Source: Gammaproteobacteria bacterium
Lineage (GTDB): Bacteria; Pseudomonadota; Gammaproteobacteria; Pseudomonadales; Pseudohongiellaceae
DNA length: 6,273 nucleotides
Reading direction: 5' to 3'
Assembly (NCBI GenBank): GCA_016762995.1
Contig: JAESUT010000227.1
Location: 1 to 6,273 of the forward strand
A program made the translations under genes and the position numbers. The notes below the pieces were generated by a model. The model was not told the DNA's origin. It ran no database searches and saw only the letters and a list, made by a program, of their open reading frames with translations. How positions within the stretch are numbered: position 1 is the stretch's first letter; each line of letters begins with the position of its first letter. Below are positions 6,137 to 6,273 of this stretch, in pieces.

Positions 6137-6273
6137 TTACAAAAAGATCAATTGTGAAGCGTATTCTGGAAAATCTTTTCTGAATTCATCTTTATAGCTT
6201 TTAGGAATAAAAATAGTTTCGATGTCTTCTAGATTAAATTTCACATTACCTAAAACTCGCCACTCTCTTTCTA
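6137..6273 (-). CDS. C-terminus of a protein resembling DUF2971/AbiGi-type abortive-infection proteins (partial)
   Basis: A minus-strand frame enters from the right edge and gives 44 residues to TAA (6137-6139): EREWRVLGNVKFNLEDIETI, then FIPKSYKDEFRKDFPE and YASQLIFL. The start -E-x-EWR-, followed by a hydrophobic strand and then an IxxIxIP block, is the C-terminal pattern I associate with DUF2971 and with AbiGi-like phage-resistance proteins (xxEREWRxxP). It is AT-rich compared with mutY and yggX, as accessory genes often are. The small gene at 6119 follows at 17 bp. Family assignment is tentative because most of the protein lies outside the window. Confidence 0.5.
   Translation of the reverse strand, partial: EREWRVLGNVKFNLEDIETIFIPKSYKDEFRKDFPEYASQLIFL

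Overview
The window is mostly a stretch of gammaproteobacterial chromosome in the order hisH–hisB (minus strand), then asmA–mutY–yggX–tRNA-Phe (plus strand). I recall the same order from non-enteric Gammaproteobacteria such as Pseudomonas. HisB is the short monofunctional form rather than the fused enterobacterial form, the base composition is close to balanced, and the tRNA carries an encoded CCA. The source is therefore a non-enteric, possibly marine, gammaproteobacterium, and the window is probably a metagenomic or single-cell contig.

Layout. Positions 1-475 do not fit the rest. They hold the 3' end of an unrecognised lysine/glutamate/arginine-rich gene on the plus strand. Converging on it is a reading frame that matches the C-terminus of a eukaryote-type gamma-glutamyl hydrolase. 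That frame is joined in frame to bacterial HisH exactly at the His-Pro-Glu-Lys motif that both families share (476-487). This is either a real fusion of two class I glutamine-amidotransferase-fold proteins or, more likely, an assembly or amplification chimera. Positions 488-1072 (hisH) and 1152-1736 (hisB) encode histidine biosynthesis. A divergent intergenic region follows (1737-2034). Next come an AsmA-family envelope protein (2035-4143), the adenine DNA glycosylase MutY (4164-5225) and the Fe(II)-trafficking protein YggX (5256-5528), closely spaced and probably one operon.

A strong sigma70-type promoter with a GC-rich discriminator (5543-5571) lies right after yggX. It would drive tRNA-Phe(GAA) (5744-5819) through a leader of about 165 nt that holds a purine-rich, structured element. 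A bidirectional terminator follows the tRNA. The tRNA 3' end is also one arm of a nearly perfect 63-nt inverted repeat. Beyond it the character changes to what looks like accessory DNA at a tRNA hotspot: a hairpin, a possible REP/transposon-like flank, and on the minus strand a decayed small gene behind the C-terminus of a protein resembling DUF2971/AbiGi-type abortive-infection proteins.

How the genes work together. HisH and HisB serve histidine synthesis. AsmA acts in outer-membrane lipid homeostasis. MutY (an Fe-S enzyme) and YggX (iron trafficking and oxidative protection) are linked by oxidative-damage defence. I see no complete undescribed system. The points most worth checking are the HisH/gamma-glutamyl-hydrolase junction, the tRNA-Phe leader element, and the palindromic tRNA end next to a possible defence locus.
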